Positions 37,651 through 46,124 of a DNA stretch of 64,000 bases are shown here, piece by piece. The DNA is from Palaeococcus pacificus DY20341. Lineage in GTDB: Archaea > Methanobacteriota_B > Thermococci > Thermococcales > Thermococcaceae. The position numbers and the translations under genes are program-made. The notes below the pieces were generated by a model. The model saw nothing but the letters and a program-made list of their open reading frames with translations, was not told where the DNA came from and made no database searches. Position 1 is the first letter of the stretch. Every line of letters starts with the position of its first letter. The stretch is from contig NZ_CP006019.1 in the NCBI RefSeq assembly GCF_000725425.1, forward strand, positions 1,710,480 through 1,774,479, in the 5' to 3' direction.

Positions 37651-38910
37651 TCACTTCTTGACCCATCCTCTGTCGAGCATGGCTTGGTAGACTCTTTGGA
37701 CGGCAACAACGTAGGCGGCATCTCTCATGTTGATGCCTTTCTCCTTGTGAGTGTTGTAGACGTCCCAGAAGGCCTTGGTCATCTTATCGTCAAGCCTCTT
37801 TCTTGTCTCCTCAACTGTCCAGTAGAAGCCGTTGATGTTTTGCACCCACTCGAAGTAGCTGACTGTAACACCACCGGCGTTACAGAGGAAGTCTGGGATT
37901 ACGAGGATGCCCTTCTCATAGAGTATCTCATCTGCCTCTGGTGTGGTTGGACCGTTGGCAAGCTCGGCAACGATCTTAGCCTTGATGTTGTCGGCGTTCT
38001 TCTTGGTGATGACTTCCTCAATAGCGCTTGGAGCAAGGACATCAACTTCGAGCTCGAGCAATTCTTCGTTGGTTATGTTGGTTGCACCTGGGAAGTCCTT
38101 AACTGTACCGTTCTTCTTCTTCCACTCAAGGACTTCATCAGCGTTGAGTCCATCTGGGTTGTAAATGCCGCCCTTACTGTCGCTGACAGCGACAACCTTC
38201 ATTCCGTACTCTTCTGTCATGATCTTGGCCATGTAGTAACCGGCGTTACCGTAACCTTGGATAGCGATGGTCTTGCCCTTAAGGTCCATGCCAAGGGCCT
38301 TAGCTGCCTCTCTAACTGTGAAGGCAGCACCTCTTGCTGTAGCGTCCATTCTAGCGACGATACCACCAACGCTTGGTGGCTTACCTGTGATGATACCAAA
38401 GGCTGGGGTCTTCCTCCTTGCGAGCATCTCATACTCGTCCATCATCCAGCCCATGATCTGTGGATTGGTGTAAACGTCAGGAGCTGGAACATCTGTGTAT
38501 GGGCTGATAATGTCATAAATAGCCTTTATGTATCCTCTCGCAAGCCTTTCCTTCTCCCTGTCGCTCATTTCCTTGGGGTTACAGATAACTCCACCCTTAC
38601 CTCCACCGTATGGGATGTCAACAACAGCAGTCTTCCAGGTCATCCAAGCAGCGAGAGCCTTAACTGTGCTGAGGGTCTCATCTGGGTGCCATCTAATACC
38701 ACCCTTTGTTGGACCGCGGGCCCAGTTGTACTGGACTCTGAAACCGGTGAAAACCTTAACAGAACCATCGTCCATCTCAACTGGAATTGTTACTTCGAGA
38801 ATCCTTTGTGGCCTCTTTAAAAACTCAAGAGCCTCTTCACTTATGTCCATATATTGGGCAGCCCTCTCGAGCTGCTTAACAGCAATTTCAAATGGGTCTT
38901 GCTCAACCAT
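37651..38910 (-). CDS. gdhA: glutamate dehydrogenase
   Basis: Interconverts glutamate with 2-oxoglutarate and ammonia; in Thermococcales it is an abundant hexamer that commonly uses NADP. The 419-residue protein shows KGGIRWHP and PYGGGKGGV (substrate lysines), the nucleotide motif GYGNAG and the C-terminal [14 protein letters not shown]. The sequence is nearly that of the Thermococcus litoralis enzyme, as I recall it. GGAGGGATGAAC precedes the chosen ATG; an ATG two codons upstream is less well spaced. A long open frame on the opposite strand is a codon-usage artefact. Confidence 0.98.
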   Translation of the reverse strand: MVEQDPFEIAVKQLERAAQYMDISEEALEFLKRPQRILEVTIPVEMDDGSVKVFTGFRVQYNWARGPTKGGIRWHPDETLSTVKALAAWMTWKTAVVDIPYGGGKGGVICNPKEMSDREKERLARGYIKAIYDIISPYTDVPAPDVYTNPQIMGWMMDEYEMLARRKTPAFGIITGKPPSVGGIVARMDATARGAAFTVREAAKALGMDLKGKTIAIQGYGNAGYYMAKIMTEEYGMKVVAVSDSKGGIYNPDGLNADEVLEWKKKNGTVKDFPGATNITNEELLELEVDVLAPSAIEEVITKKNADNIKAKIVAELANGPTTPEADEILYEKGILVIPDFLCNAGGVTVSYFEWVQNINGFYWTVEETRKRLDDKMTKAFWDVYNTHKEKGINMRDAAYVVAVQRVYQAMLDRGWVKK

Positions 38911-38957
38911 GTTCATCCCTCCAATTTAGGTGATTGGCGATACATACTTGTGCAATA

Positions 38958-38969
38958 GCCTATATAAAC
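38958..38969 (-). promoter_or_regulatory. gdhA promoter
   Basis: On the minus strand AAAGGTTTATATAGGC is a strong BRE/TATA pair about 50 bases before the gdhA start, giving a leader of roughly 25 nt that includes the ribosome site. It resembles the well-studied gdh promoter of Pyrococcus. Confidence 0.75.
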
Positions 38970-39066
38970 CTTTCGCTGAAACTGCTTGGAAAACCGTTAT
39001 TTCTAAACAAAAGGTTATGTATGGAAATGTTATAACAAACAAGAATATTTAGGGGAGTTTTTATTT

Positions 39067-39091
39067 TAAAGAAGCCACGTACGGCTTTCTT
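39067..39091. repeat. hairpin-forming inverted repeat in the gdhA/regulator gap
   Basis: AAAGAAGCC, a 6-base loop ACGTAC, then GGCTTTCTTT can pair with one bulged base and is followed by TTT. It lies between two divergent genes, about 115 bases before the regulator start, so it is not at a gene end. The remaining part of this 297-base gap is AT-rich without recognisable genes. Confidence 0.4.
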
Positions 39092-39207
39092 TTACATACA
39101 GCAATGTCCATTAAAGGGTAACAGTGCTCTAAAATTTTGAGGTGTGAATATCATTTGCTATGAGATTTGTACCAAAAACACATTAAAGTACTAGGAGATA
39201 GGTTTTG

Positions 39208-39735
39208 ATGAAGAACATGACATCCACGAGAGAGCACATCCTCCAGTACATCAAAGAAAACCCGGGGATAACTTTCCGCAGGTTAGTGGAGGATCTCAAT
39301 TTAGGAATAGGAACTGTGCAGTATCACCTGAGTGTGCTTGAAAAAGAGAACTTGATAATCTCAAAGAAAATTGGAGGAAAAAGATACATCTTCCCAAAAG
39401 AGTTTGAAAAGGAGTATGAGCCCTTAATTAGAGCTATCTCTACTTCAACCCAAAGAAAAATACTCCTGCTGCTCTCAGAAGGCAAGAAAAACCAAAGCGA
39501 AATAGCCTCTTTACTAAAGCTTTCTCAAGCTACTGTAAACTATCATATGAACCAGCTGGAAGAGCTGAACTTAATAAAAAAGAATCGAAGAGGAAGGCAG
39601 GTAATATACGAAGCCAACTTTGATGTGGAGACCCTAGTGAGGGTAATTAGCGAATACAGACCAAAGCTTTGGGATAAGCTTGCGGATAGGCTGATTGATT
39701 TAATGCTCGAGATAAAAGGTGAGGAACATGATTGA
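39208..39735 (+). CDS. tandem winged-helix transcription regulator
   Basis: A 175-residue protein with two ArsR-like winged helices in a row: residues about 5-65 (ILQYIKENPGITFRRLVEDLNLGIGTVQYHLSVLEKENLI) and 78-140 (RKILLLLSEGKKNQSEIASLLKLSQATVNYHMNQLEELNLI), followed by a C-terminal helix. No ligand domain is seen. GGAGATAGG precedes the ATG; an ATG three residues on is possible. The gene end overlaps the next gene by 8 nt. Targets are unknown; divergent gdhA is one candidate by position only. Confidence 0.82.
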   Translation: MKNMTSTREHILQYIKENPGITFRRLVEDLNLGIGTVQYHLSVLEKENLIISKKIGGKRYIFPKEFEKEYEPLIRAISTSTQRKILLLLSEGKKNQSEIASLLKLSQATVNYHMNQLEELNLIKKNRRGRQVIYEANFDVETLVRVISEYRPKLWDKLADRLIDLMLEIKGEEHD

Positions 39736-40003
39736 GCATGTGAGTTTAGTCCTAGACTTAATTGTGATATCAATTGCCTTTGCACTGTCCTTAATATCAT
39801 GGAGGGCTTACAAAAAGAGCCACTTAAAGAGTGTGCTTTTCCTATTACTGGCATTTGTGTTCTTTACTATAAAGAAAGCCCTGGAAAATGCTCATCTCAT
39901 ATTCCCAAACATTCACCTGGAATATTTAAACGTAGCTGTGGCGTTGGTGGAGGTAGGGATATTAGGGCTGTTCTTCGTTGCAATAGTCAAGAAAGGTGAT
40001 TGA
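39728..40003 (+). CDS. small three-helix membrane protein
   Basis: A 91-residue protein with three hydrophobic segments (VLDLIVISIAFALSLISW, SVLFLLLAFVFFTI, VAVALVEVGILGLFFVAIV). GGTGAGGAAC precedes its ATG inside the end of the regulator gene. This size and topology is common beside tandem-HTH genes in archaea, which suggests that the membrane protein may report to, or hold, the regulator. That is inference; the family is uncharacterised. Confidence 0.7.
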   Translation: MIEHVSLVLDLIVISIAFALSLISWRAYKKSHLKSVLFLLLAFVFFTIKKALENAHLIFPNIHLEYLNVAVALVEVGILGLFFVAIVKKGD

Positions 40004-40004
40004 A

Positions 40005-40235
40005 GTGCCTTTAGGGATTTATATCTTAAAAACCGTGCCTGGAAAAGAGAAAGAGGTTCAAAAGAAGCTGCTCGAGGAGTTTGAATTCGATGAAGCCTAT
40101 GTAGTTACTGGACAATTTGACATTATAGCGAAAATTTTCGTACCTTTAACGAGGAGAGGTTTTGAAGAGCTCAAAGAGAGGATAGCAGAATTGGAAGGGG
40201 TCAAAGAAGTGAAATATTTAGAGGCCATAGTTTAG
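40005..40235 (+). CDS. stand-alone Lrp/AsnC ligand-binding (RAM) domain
   Basis: A 76-residue protein equal to the C-terminal effector domain of Lrp regulators (YILKTVPGKEKEVQKKLLEEF, EAYVVTGQFDIIAKIFV, ELEGVKEVKYLEAIV) without any DNA-binding part. Such proteins bind amino acids and may co-assemble with full Lrp proteins. The GTG at 40005 follows AAAGGTGATTGAA and lies 1 nt after the preceding stop, so the three genes from 39208 form one operon. The end overlaps the convergent stress-protein gene by 4 nt. Confidence 0.85.
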   Translation: MPLGIYILKTVPGKEKEVQKKLLEEFEFDEAYVVTGQFDIIAKIFVPLTRRGFEELKERIAELEGVKEVKYLEAIV

Positions 40236-40681
40236 CGAACAATTAACATTGGGGGCTTTATAACCCCAGCAACCTCCTCCAATAAACTGCCTATCCTTGT
40301 TTTTCCGCTCTTTCCATAAGCTCCTAAGACCACAAGGGAGTATTTTCCGCTGTTCGCTTCTTTTAGAATCTCCTCTTTTGCTATACCCTCAACCAGCTTC
40401 ATAGAGCAGTTGACCTTCTCTTTGTGGCAGAACTCCAGTAAATCTCTCATAAGCTCGTTTATGCTCTCCTTCATCTCACCCCATATCCTATCCTCATAGT
40501 TCTTTATCTCATCGAGCTTGCCGCTCCTAGCCCCTAAACTGAAGGCCATCGCCTTTGCTTCCCTCCTATCCAAGACAGAGAACAGTATAACCTTAGCATT
40601 CTTCTTTTTTGCGATTGCTATAGCATGCAGAGCCGCTTTTTGGCTCCACTTTGAACCATCAACTAACACTAAAATCTTCAT
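40232..40681 (-). CDS. universal stress protein (UspA family)
   Basis: A 149-residue single-domain USP. It starts MKILVLVDGSKWSQKAALHAIAIAKK and has the glycine-rich nucleotide loop VVLGAYGKSGKTRIGSLLEEV near the end, so ATP binding is plausible. GGTGAGGAAG precedes the ATG. It follows the NhaD-type transporter by 5 nt, and another USP-like gene precedes the transporter, so it probably regulates transport. Confidence 0.85.
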   Translation of the reverse strand: MKILVLVDGSKWSQKAALHAIAIAKKKNAKVILFSVLDRREAKAMAFSLGARSGKLDEIKNYEDRIWGEMKESINELMRDLLEFCHKEKVNCSMKLVEGIAKEEILKEANSGKYSLVVLGAYGKSGKTRIGSLLEEVAGVIKPPMLIVR

Positions 40682-40686
40682 CTTCC

Positions 40687-41961
40687 TCACCACACGTATC
40701 TAACCCAAAGTATCCCCACACCAACAGCAACGGTTAACGTCATTATTATCGCTCCAACCTTAAGAAAGTCTCCAAATGTGATTTTTATCCCTTCCCTCTC
40801 AGCTATACCAATGACGACAACGTTGGCTGAAGCTCCTATCGCTGTCCCATTACCACCCAAACAAGCTCCTAAACTTAACGCCCACCAGAGGGGATAGATG
40901 TTCATTGAAGCTCCCATATTCTTTATCAAAGGAATCATAGCTGCGGTTAGAGGAATGTTGTCAACTATTGCAGAAGCAAAAGCCGAGAACCAGCTTATTA
41001 CAAATAGGGCTCCTCCTTGGCTGTGTATATGGCTTATCATCCATTGAGCCACCTGCAAGATTACTCCCGTCTCCTCCAGACTTCCTACAATTATAAAGAG
41101 GCCTCCAAAGAAAAACAAAGCGGGCCACTCAATTTTTTCCAAGATTCCTTCAGGATCCTCCTTGCTCCAGAGGAGTATGAGGGAAGCACCAAAGAGCGCT
41201 ACAATTGCCGGCTCCAATCCCAATCTATCATGAACAAAGAACAGCAAAACTACGAGCAAAATTATGGTGACGGACTTCCTGAAGAGCGTTAAATCCTTTA
41301 TAGCCGCTTTCTCGTCCAAACGCTCCAAAGTCCTAACAATCTTATTCTTTTTGTCTTTATCAACCTTCAAGCTGTTCCTATATGCGAGATACACAAATCC
41401 AATAGTTAAAATCAAATCGATCAATGCTATTGGCCCCATATTAAGCAAAAAGTCATTGAAGCTGAGCTTTGCAGCAGAGCCTATCATGATGTTTGGAGGG
41501 TCGCCTATAAGCGTCGCAGTTCCACCTATGTTGGAGGCGAATATTTCGGAGAGGAGAAAAGGAATCGGGTTTAGCTCCATGAGCTTTGCTATGTAAATGA
41601 GCATGGGCGTGAGGAGCAAAACAGTGGTTACGTTATCGAGAACAGAGCTTACAACAGCGGTGACAATGGAGAAGAGAATTAAAACTTTAATGGGGCTTCC
41701 TTTAGCAAGCTTCGCCGTTTTTATAGCAATATACTCAAAAAGCCCGCTGTTCCTCGCGGTGTTGACTATTATCATCATGCCCATCAAAAGGAATATAGTG
41801 TCTAAATCGAGATATGTGGGCAGCTTATCCCAGGGGACTATTCTAAGAACAAGAACTATTGAGGCCCCAAACATTGCCGCTACTGCTCTGTGTATCCTTT
41901 CGCTCATTATGAGAGCGTAGGTAAAGAGGAACACTGCAAGTGCTACTGCCTCCATGTTCAT
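40687..41961 (-). CDS. ArsB/NhaD-type ion transporter
   Basis: A 424-residue membrane protein with about 11 segments of the ion-transporter superfamily that includes ArsB, NhaD and the P (tyrosinase-related) proteins. Two inverted repeat cores are seen: SSVLDNVTTVLLLTPM...FASNIGGTATLIGDPPNIMIG and SAIVDNIPLTAAMIPL...LGACLGGNGTAIGASANVVVIG. The substrate may be sodium/proton or an anion; it cannot be decided from sequence. GGAGGTGAAAAA precedes the ATG. It is the middle gene of a USP-transporter-USP operon. Confidence 0.88.
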   Translation of the reverse strand: MNMEAVALAVFLFTYALIMSERIHRAVAAMFGASIVLVLRIVPWDKLPTYLDLDTIFLLMGMMIIVNTARNSGLFEYIAIKTAKLAKGSPIKVLILFSIVTAVVSSVLDNVTTVLLLTPMLIYIAKLMELNPIPFLLSEIFASNIGGTATLIGDPPNIMIGSAAKLSFNDFLLNMGPIALIDLILTIGFVYLAYRNSLKVDKDKKNKIVRTLERLDEKAAIKDLTLFRKSVTIILLVVLLFFVHDRLGLEPAIVALFGASLILLWSKEDPEGILEKIEWPALFFFGGLFIIVGSLEETGVILQVAQWMISHIHSQGGALFVISWFSAFASAIVDNIPLTAAMIPLIKNMGASMNIYPLWWALSLGACLGGNGTAIGASANVVVIGIAEREGIKITFGDFLKVGAIIMTLTVAVGVGILWVRYVW

Positions 41962-41972
41962 TTTTTCACCTC

Positions 41973-42515
41973 CTAATAGATTATAGTTGGAATATTCACG
42001 TGCTGTATAATCTTAAACGCGACCGGACTTAGAGGAGAAGTTTTAGTTATCTCCGAGCCGTAGGCCTTTGAAATGGCAAGTAAATCGTGATCTGCAGCAA
42101 GCTTAATAACATCTTCACCCTTATCACCAAAAAAGAGCCTTGTCTGAACTTTTAATCCAAAATTCTCAAGCTCACTCGATATCTCCCTGAGAATCTTGAG
42201 TCCATAAATCTCTTCTTTACGCTTAAACTCTTCACTGGCATCTCTGCTTAACGTTTGGTTTATTATCGAAAATACCTGAGAGTCTATGATGTAAACCAGT
42301 AAAACTCTCGCATCGTAGGATGAGAGCGTTTCATAGAGCTCCAGAGGGATATCTTTAACAAACCTGTCGAGGGGCATTAAAATCGAACTAATCTCAGGAA
42401 GAACCATTTCCTCTTCAGCAAGCAAAAACTCCTTATATTCTTTCAATATCCTATCATAACGCTTTCCCGCAATGTTCCTAAATTTTCTCCGGATTAATGA
42501 CGAATAGAGCCCCAT
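41973..42515 (-). CDS. divergent USP-like protein
   Basis: A 180-residue protein with a basic N-terminal extension (LIRRKFRNIAGKRYDRILKEYKEF) followed by a USP-type core: SSILMPLDRF as the first strand, ARVLLVYIID, and a central RLFFGDKGEDVIKLAADHDLLAIS. The typical ATP loop is poorly conserved. It is the first gene of the operon and ends 11 nt before the transporter start. Likely a cytoplasmic regulatory partner, by context. Confidence 0.72.
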   Translation of the reverse strand: MGLYSSLIRRKFRNIAGKRYDRILKEYKEFLLAEEEMVLPEISSILMPLDRFVKDIPLELYETLSSYDARVLLVYIIDSQVFSIINQTLSRDASEEFKRKEEIYGLKILREISSELENFGLKVQTRLFFGDKGEDVIKLAADHDLLAISKAYGSEITKTSPLSPVAFKIIQHVNIPTIIY

Positions 42516-42557
42516 TTTACTCCCCGTTTATATTCAAGTGCTCAATATTTAAAACTA

Positions 42558-42613
42558 TTGGTTCAAATTAAGATTTTTTGGTTCATCCATCTAAAATTTC
42601 AAACGATGAACCA
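42558..42613. promoter_or_regulatory. GGTTCA repeats between the USP/transporter operon and the Lon-like gene
   Basis: Perfect 9-base inverted arms TGGTTCATC (42579-42587) and GATGAACCA (42605-42613) are separated by 17 bases. A third copy, TGGTTCAAA, begins at 42558, 21 bases before the first arm. The cluster lies between divergent genes whose starts are at 42515 and 42661, so a regulator bound here could control both. Confidence 0.55.
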
Positions 42614-42660
42614 CAAGGGATATTAAAGGAGAGAATCTTCACAAAAATGGAGGTGAAAGT

Positions 42661-44586
42661 ATGAGAAAAACCATCAGTGCAGCATTCTTGTTTTTAGTTA
42701 TCGTATCGCTCTTATCTCCCCTAGCTTTGGCCCAGTGTCCAAGCGAGGGGACTACGGTTATAATAAAAGCACCAGCGGTTTCAAAGACCTCAAACGGCGA
42801 GCTAATTGGTGTTGCCACTACTTTCTCCATAACCGTCGCCCCTGGAAGCGGGCACGTCTATATCGAAACATGGCCCCTAACCGAGGTGGACATGCAGGCG
42901 AGTGCTCGTTTAGCGGTCCAAGTTGCGGGACAAGTTTTAGGGGTTGATATGGATAAATATGACGTCTACATCCAGGTAAAGTCTGATGCCCCAACCATAG
43001 GTGGGCCCTCGGCAGGGGGCACAATGACCGTAGGAATAATTGCGGCATTAAAGGGGTGGAAATTGAGAGATGACGTGATGATGACAGGCATGATAAATCC
43101 CGACGGCACTATAGGGCCCGTTGGAGGCATTTTAGAGAAAGCTAGTGCAGCGCACAGCGTCGGTGCAACGCTCTTCTTAATCCCCGAAGGCCAGAGAATC
43201 CAAATGGTGCAGCAAACCGAGCAGACACAAATAGGGCCTTTAGTACAAGTAACTAACAAAGTAGAGCCTGTCGATGTGGTAGAGTATGCAAAAGAAAGGT
43301 GGGGTCTTGAGGTTAAGGAAATTAAAGACATTTATGATGCGGTTTTTTACTTCACAGGGCATAGAATAGAGAAGCCTCAAGCCCCCGAGAGCATTAGCAT
43401 AGATACCAGCTTTTTGAAAGATGACGCGCTTAATGACTACGAGAACACGACTAAATACTACAAAGAGGTTGAGCAAAAGCTCAAGGACAGCGATGTTAGC
43501 TATTCCTCATACACTCTACTCAGGAGCGCACTAAACCAGGCGGATCTAAAGCTAAAGAACGCAAAGGATGCCATCGATAAAGGGATGTACTACACCGCGT
43601 TAAGCCTGGACTTCCAAGCAAGGATAACCATAAGGACGGTTGAGTGGAGCTTGGAGGCTCAAGATAACAGGGATATAGAAAATCTCCTAAAGAGCATCGA
43701 TGAGGACATAAAGATCACTGAAAAAGAAGCGGAAAGCAGGACAATCCAAGGAATAACAATGCTCCAGGCAATAGCGGCAAGTGAGCAGAGAATCGAAGAG
43801 GCAAAACGCTATTTAAGCGACGCTTGGGCCGCTTATTACAAAGGGGATTACTGGAATGCAATAGGAAACGGAGCGTTTGCATATGAGAGGCTTCAAACAG
43901 CCAAGTTCTGGGCGGGCTTAGGAGAGAAGTATGCAAATGGCGATGCAATAAGCAGAGACGTTGTGAAAGGGGTAGCTAGGGACTACTTAGACAATGCAAG
44001 ACTTATAGTAACGTATATAACCTCCATGTTCGGTGAGGCGGCGCTCCAAGATCTGCTCAGCGAATTGGACAAAGGCGAGAGCTACTATGAAGAGGGTAAG
44101 TATTCAGCGGCTTTATTCTCGGCAATTGAAGCTCAAGCTAGGGCAAATATAATACTCGACACAATTGGTATAGACAACGAGACCGTTCTAAGAGACAAGC
44201 TCAACAGCATGAAGCAGGACGCAAAGACCGCCATAGCCATAGCCCAAAGCCAAGGCATCTACCCCCTTCTGGGAATAGCTTACTACGAATTCGCACAAAG
44301 CTATGAGGAGCAAATGGGCATCGACAACCTGGTAACAGCAATGACCTTCTACCAATACGCTAAAGAAACATCCACAATATTCCTCCAAAATAAGGGCGTT
44401 CCAAAGATAGAATCCCCAGCTACGCCAGCTGTTCCTTTGATAAACACGACGAGCACTCAAACCCCAATAGAAAATGAAACAAGCACCCAAACCGATGATT
44501 CGAGGAGAAACGAGGCAGTAATCTATGCATCGGGAGCGCTTTTAGCAGGCCTGCTCCTCGGAATCGGACTTGGAAGGAAGCTTTAA
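42661..44586 (+). CDS. exported, membrane-anchored Lon-type (S16) serine protease
   Basis: A 641-residue protein. Residues 1-24 are a signal peptide (ending LSPLALA). Residues about 30-220 are an S16 proteolytic domain with Ser117 (GGPSAGGTM) and Lys160 (GGILEKASAA); their 43-residue spacing equals that of the Lon catalytic pair. There is no ATPase domain. Residues 230-570 are helical with TPR-like units (YYEEGKYSAALFSAIEAQARANI). A Thr-rich linker and a final hydrophobic helix (ASGALLAGLLLGIGLGRKL) anchor it outside. GGAGGTGAAAGT precedes the ATG. Substrates are unknown. Confidence 0.88.
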   Translation: MRKTISAAFLFLVIVSLLSPLALAQCPSEGTTVIIKAPAVSKTSNGELIGVATTFSITVAPGSGHVYIETWPLTEVDMQASARLAVQVAGQVLGVDMDKYDVYIQVKSDAPTIGGPSAGGTMTVGIIAALKGWKLRDDVMMTGMINPDGTIGPVGGILEKASAAHSVGATLFLIPEGQRIQMVQQTEQTQIGPLVQVTNKVEPVDVVEYAKERWGLEVKEIKDIYDAVFYFTGHRIEKPQAPESISIDTSFLKDDALNDYENTTKYYKEVEQKLKDSDVSYSSYTLLRSALNQADLKLKNAKDAIDKGMYYTALSLDFQARITIRTVEWSLEAQDNRDIENLLKSIDEDIKITEKEAESRTIQGITMLQAIAASEQRIEEAKRYLSDAWAAYYKGDYWNAIGNGAFAYERLQTAKFWAGLGEKYANGDAISRDVVKGVARDYLDNARLIVTYITSMFGEAALQDLLSELDKGESYYEEGKYSAALFSAIEAQARANIILDTIGIDNETVLRDKLNSMKQDAKTAIAIAQSQGIYPLLGIAYYEFAQSYEEQMGIDNLVTAMTFYQYAKETSTIFLQNKGVPKIESPATPAVPLINTTSTQTPIENETSTQTDDSRRNEAVIYASGALLAGLLLGIGLGRKL

Positions 44587-44673
44587 CTTCTTTATATTTC
44601 CCTCAACACTTTTTTAACGACAGGATCAATTATCCATCCCATTTTTCAAGTTTCTAAGATAGGATTGAAAAGC

Positions 44674-44693
44674 AACTTACGCCACCGTAAGTT
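44674..44693. repeat. perfect 8-bp stem hairpin between convergent genes
   Basis: AACTTACG, loop CCAC, then CGTAAGTT; a further CTTACGGGGG copy of one arm follows. It lies 88 bases after the Lon-like stop and 28 bases beyond the cca stop. It may block or end transcription from one or both genes; a T-rich stretch (ACACTTTTTTAAC, about 44606-44618) earlier in the gap is a separate terminator for the protease gene. Confidence 0.5.
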
Positions 44694-44720
44694 ACTTACG
44701 GGGGCAGGTTATAAAAGGTT

Positions 44721-46073
44721 TCATTTAAGGTTCCACTTCTTCTTGCTCAAAAAGAGGTAAGCTTCCCTCTTCAGGCCCGGTGGGACAAAATCCACCAAAA
44801 TATCCGCCTCTTTAATGGCATCCCTTAGGTTCCTTCCCAAAGACACCTGGTTCTTCTCCAAAAGATCGATTATAACGTCAACGATATAGGACTTTTGATG
44901 TTTTTCGCTGAACAGATTCCTCCCCCTAACCCAGACCATGTCGTGCTTTTTGTAGAAGTTTAAGCCCCTAGAGGTGTAAAACTCCGGGCCGGGGTGGACT
45001 TTTATCTTTGGACGCTCAAGCCCCTCAACCTCAAGCATTATGAAAGCTTTCTCCCCATAGCCCCAGTTTGCGTCGTAAACGTTAAAGCCCGCCTTTTCAA
45101 CGGCCTTCCAAAGCCCCCTAGCACTCTTCTCAAGCTGCGGCAGAAGGACGTCGTCAATAAATGAGGGCTTCTCAAAGAGGAGAACTAGTAGGTGGGTGCC
45201 CTTCCTTTGGATAAGCTCCCTGTAGTCAGCAGCTTGAGGTTCCTTCGGAAAGAAGAACTCTATACTAGGCTTTTCAAGAAAGTCCCTAGCCTTGAAGTAA
45301 AAGCGCGCAAACTTCTCCCAGCTTAACGCAGAAGCAACATTTCTCCTTGGATCAACAGGGTCTAAAACGATTAGAGGTGCCTCTTTTTCACGCTCTATCG
45401 TTTTTAAAGCCCTTTCCCTCTCCTTCTTAAGCCACCCCTCGGGGTCTATGATTTTCTTCCTGTGCATAAAATCAGCGCTCTTTAAAACATCCAGGAAGGA
45501 GCCGGACTGTATTATCAAAAGCTCTGTTAGATAGCCAGAAAACCCCTTAACATAAATCTCGCTGCCGTAAACGTTAATACCCTTGAAGAAGCGCTTTAAG
45601 AGCCTAACCTCATCGTTTCTTCCGTTCAGATGCTTAAGCACCCAGCGGTTGTGCAGTATGGAGCGGTCAACGGCCGTCCTCACTTCTCTCCACGAGTTAA
45701 CATCGTAACAGGGGACTAAATCAACGTCAAAGCCCTTGTACTTGCCGCTTATGTAGGGGTGCTCAGCGTAGGCCTTTTCATATGAGTCCAAGCGCTTCCC
45801 TATTGCTTCAGCCAGTTTAAATCCTTCTTCCTTGAGCTCATTTAGCGGAACATCAAGAGGAAAAGCAAGGAACAAGTCTATGTCGTGGTCTCCCGCTAAA
45901 TAAGTATCCTTAGCGAGGGAGCCTACAAAGTAGGGCTTGACCTCTAAGCCAGCTCTCTCTATCTCCTCTCTAACCAAGCCTAGGAGCTCGCCCTTTATCC
46001 TCTCAACAAGCTCGCGCTCCTCTTTGCTTGGCTTTATCTTTTGAAGGACTTCCTGCAGGATATCTCTCGTCAT
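44721..46073 (-). CDS. cca: CCA-adding enzyme (archaeal class I tRNA nucleotidyltransferase)
   Basis: Adds CCA to tRNA 3' ends. The 450-residue protein has the nucleotidyltransferase motif FVGSLAKDTYLAGDHDIDLFLAF with two catalytic aspartates, a third carboxylate in KGFDVDLVPCYD, and the archaeal body and tail domains (RPKIKVHPGPEFYTSRGLNFYKKHD). The ATG at 46073 is preceded by a TATA-like TTATTTATATACC about 35 bases upstream and only a weak GGGG ribosome signal. It follows thpR, another RNA-end enzyme, in the same direction. Confidence 0.96.
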   Translation of the reverse strand: MTRDILQEVLQKIKPSKEERELVERIKGELLGLVREEIERAGLEVKPYFVGSLAKDTYLAGDHDIDLFLAFPLDVPLNELKEEGFKLAEAIGKRLDSYEKAYAEHPYISGKYKGFDVDLVPCYDVNSWREVRTAVDRSILHNRWVLKHLNGRNDEVRLLKRFFKGINVYGSEIYVKGFSGYLTELLIIQSGSFLDVLKSADFMHRKKIIDPEGWLKKERERALKTIEREKEAPLIVLDPVDPRRNVASALSWEKFARFYFKARDFLEKPSIEFFFPKEPQAADYRELIQRKGTHLLVLLFEKPSFIDDVLLPQLEKSARGLWKAVEKAGFNVYDANWGYGEKAFIMLEVEGLERPKIKVHPGPEFYTSRGLNFYKKHDMVWVRGRNLFSEKHQKSYIVDVIIDLLEKNQVSLGRNLRDAIKEADILVDFVPPGLKREAYLFLSKKKWNLK

Positions 46074-46124
46074 CACTTGCTACCCCACTATCAAGAGGTA
46101 TATAAATAAGTCGATAGCCAACTA

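Noticed and set aside
37639-38820. 393-aa open frame on the strand opposite gdhA
   Set aside because: It is a mirror of the highly biased gdhA codons. It lacks a ribosome site and has no recognisable domain. Similar antisense frames of GDH genes have misled annotators before.
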